Of a stretch of 5,129 nt of DNA, positions 4,185 to 5,129 are shown piece by piece. The first letter of the stretch is position 1, and each line of letters begins with the position of its first letter. The notes beneath the pieces are model-generated. The model did no database searches and was not told the DNA's origin. It was given only the letters and a program-made list of their open reading frames with translations. Source of the stretch: Phormidesmis priestleyi (GTDB lineage Bacteria; Cyanobacteriota; Cyanobacteriia; Phormidesmidales; Phormidesmidaceae). Made by a program: the position numbers and the translations under genes. Where the stretch lies: assembly GCA_003242115.1 (NCBI GenBank), contig QBMP01000012.1:16801-21929 (forward strand), written 5' to 3'.

Positions 4185-5129
4185 TTGGCAACAGAACGGG
4201 CATATTGGCTGGCTTGGTCACGGATTAAAGGCGTTGGCCCAGTAACGCTAAAGCATCTGTGGGATCACTTCGGGGCTTTGGCAATAGCTTGGCAGGCGAC
4301 GGCGGGCGAATTACTAGCGGTCGATGGCATTGGCCTATTGAGCGCTGAAAAGATCACGGCTCAGCGGGCCAAGCTAGATCCTGCCAAGCTACTGGCTCAA
4401 CATGAGCAAGAAAACCAGTCTTTTTGGACGCCTGCTGACGCCGACTACCCGGCACTGCTGTTTGCGATTAACGATCCGCCGCCGCTGCTGTACTATCGCG
4501 GCAATCTACGGCTAAACGATCATCCCAACGCGCTGAGTGTTGGCATTGTCGGCACTCGTCGCCCTTCAGCCTATGGCCAGCGCTGGACACAAAGGCTCAG
4601 CCGCCATCTCACTCGTCAAGGGGCGGTGATTGTTTCTGGGCTAGCGGCTGGCATTGATACGGTGGCGCATACGAGCTGCCTACAGCAGCAGGGGCTGACG
4701 ATCGCAGTGCTAGGAACAGGCGTAGATGTGGTGTATCCCACCCATAACCGGGAGCTTCATGAGCAGATTGTGGCGACTGGGCTGGTGGTGAGCGAATATG
4801 CTGATGGTACTTTGCCTGATAAAGTGCATTTTCCGCAGCGCAATCGCATTATTGCGGGGCTTTCGCGGGCGATTTTGGTGACGGAGGCTCCGGCCCGCTC
4901 GGGCGCGCTGATTACGGTGCGCTTGGCGAATGACTATTGCCGAGAAGTCTATGCGCTGCCCTGCGCTTTGGATAATTTGCAGGGGGCGGGCTGTTTGCAG
5001 GCGATTAGTGACGGGGCGCAGATGATTTTGGGTGAGCAGGTGCTGGCTGAAGCCCTAGCAGCCTTGCCGCCGGTAGATGTGGCCGTGCCTGACGAGGCTG
5101 AGATTGCTCATAGCGCAACTGGCAAGCCC
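4185..5129 (+). CDS. dprA: DNA-processing protein DprA (3' partial)
   Basis: DprA (Smf) binds single-stranded DNA entering the cytoplasm during natural transformation, protects it and loads RecA on it. The window holds 315 codons. Residues 1-75 form the helix-hairpin-helix-rich N-terminal part (IKGVGPVTLKHL at 14-25, VDGIG at 46-50). The Rossmann-like domain carries the family motifs in order: VGIVGTRRPSAYG (119-131), SGLAAGIDTVAH (151-162), VLGTGVDVVYP (175-185), FPQRNRIIAGLS (216-227) and TEAPARSGALIT (233-244). The TTG at 4185 is chosen as start: an in-frame TAG stands at 4173-4175, the next ATG in frame is residue 280, and the resulting start ERAYWLAW is typical of cyanobacterial DprA. 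Residue 260 is Cys in ALPC, where DprA usually has Gly (VPG). The right edge removes the rest, including any C-terminal winged-helix domain. It lies 62 bp after the 161-aa gene on the same strand, so it may share its LexA-box promoter. Confidence 0.96.
   Translation, partial: MATERAYWLAWSRIKGVGPVTLKHLWDHFGALAIAWQATAGELLAVDGIGLLSAEKITAQRAKLDPAKLLAQHEQENQSFWTPADADYPALLFAINDPPPLLYYRGNLRLNDHPNALSVGIVGTRRPSAYGQRWTQRLSRHLTRQGAVIVSGLAAGIDTVAHTSCLQQQGLTIAVLGTGVDVVYPTHNRELHEQIVATGLVVSEYADGTLPDKVHFPQRNRIIAGLSRAILVTEAPARSGALITVRLANDYCREVYALPCALDNLQGAGCLQAISDGAQMILGEQVLAEALAALPPVDVAVPDEAEIAHSATGKP

Overview
The window looks like chromosomal DNA of a cyanobacterium. The octamer GCGATCGC (HIP1, the hallmark cyanobacterial palindrome) occurs six times within the first 2.9 kb. 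The protein types also fit: a B12-binding radical SAM protein of the DUF4070 type, an exported GSSR-type SGNH-like protein, a DprA starting (M)ATERAYWLAW, and an operator matching the cyanobacterial LexA consensus. I cannot place the genus. There is no mobile element, CRISPR array, tRNA or rRNA.

Layout: (1) positions 1-1493, + strand, the 3' part of a B12-binding radical SAM gene cut by the left edge. (2) 1494-1836, a 343-bp convergent gap. It holds a strong intrinsic terminator that points leftward and, in its middle, a perfect hairpin with a competing third arm. (3) 1837-3336, - strand, a secreted or periplasmic 499-aa SGNH-hydrolase-like protein with a nine-residue Pro/Glu repeat after its signal peptide. 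Its stop codon lies inside a 12-bp tandem repeat that continues in frame past it. (4) 3337-3636, a 300-bp divergent promoter region with a 24-bp perfect dyad, a good promoter, and a LexA-type box over the predicted start of rightward transcription. (5) 3637-4122, + strand, a 161-aa acidic helical protein of unknown function. (6) 4185-5129, + strand, dprA, starting at TTG and running off the right edge. Its Shine-Dalgarno-like AGGG is buried in a perfect 8-bp hairpin.

The most interesting reading is the right-hand unit. A LexA-type operator appears to control an uncharacterised small protein followed, after 62 bp with no visible intrinsic terminator, by dprA, which loads RecA onto incoming single-stranded DNA during natural transformation. 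With the RBS-occluding hairpin and TTG start, this suggests layered transcriptional and translational control of a DNA-uptake or recombination gene. The regulatory link is inferred from motifs. The identity of dprA itself is firm.
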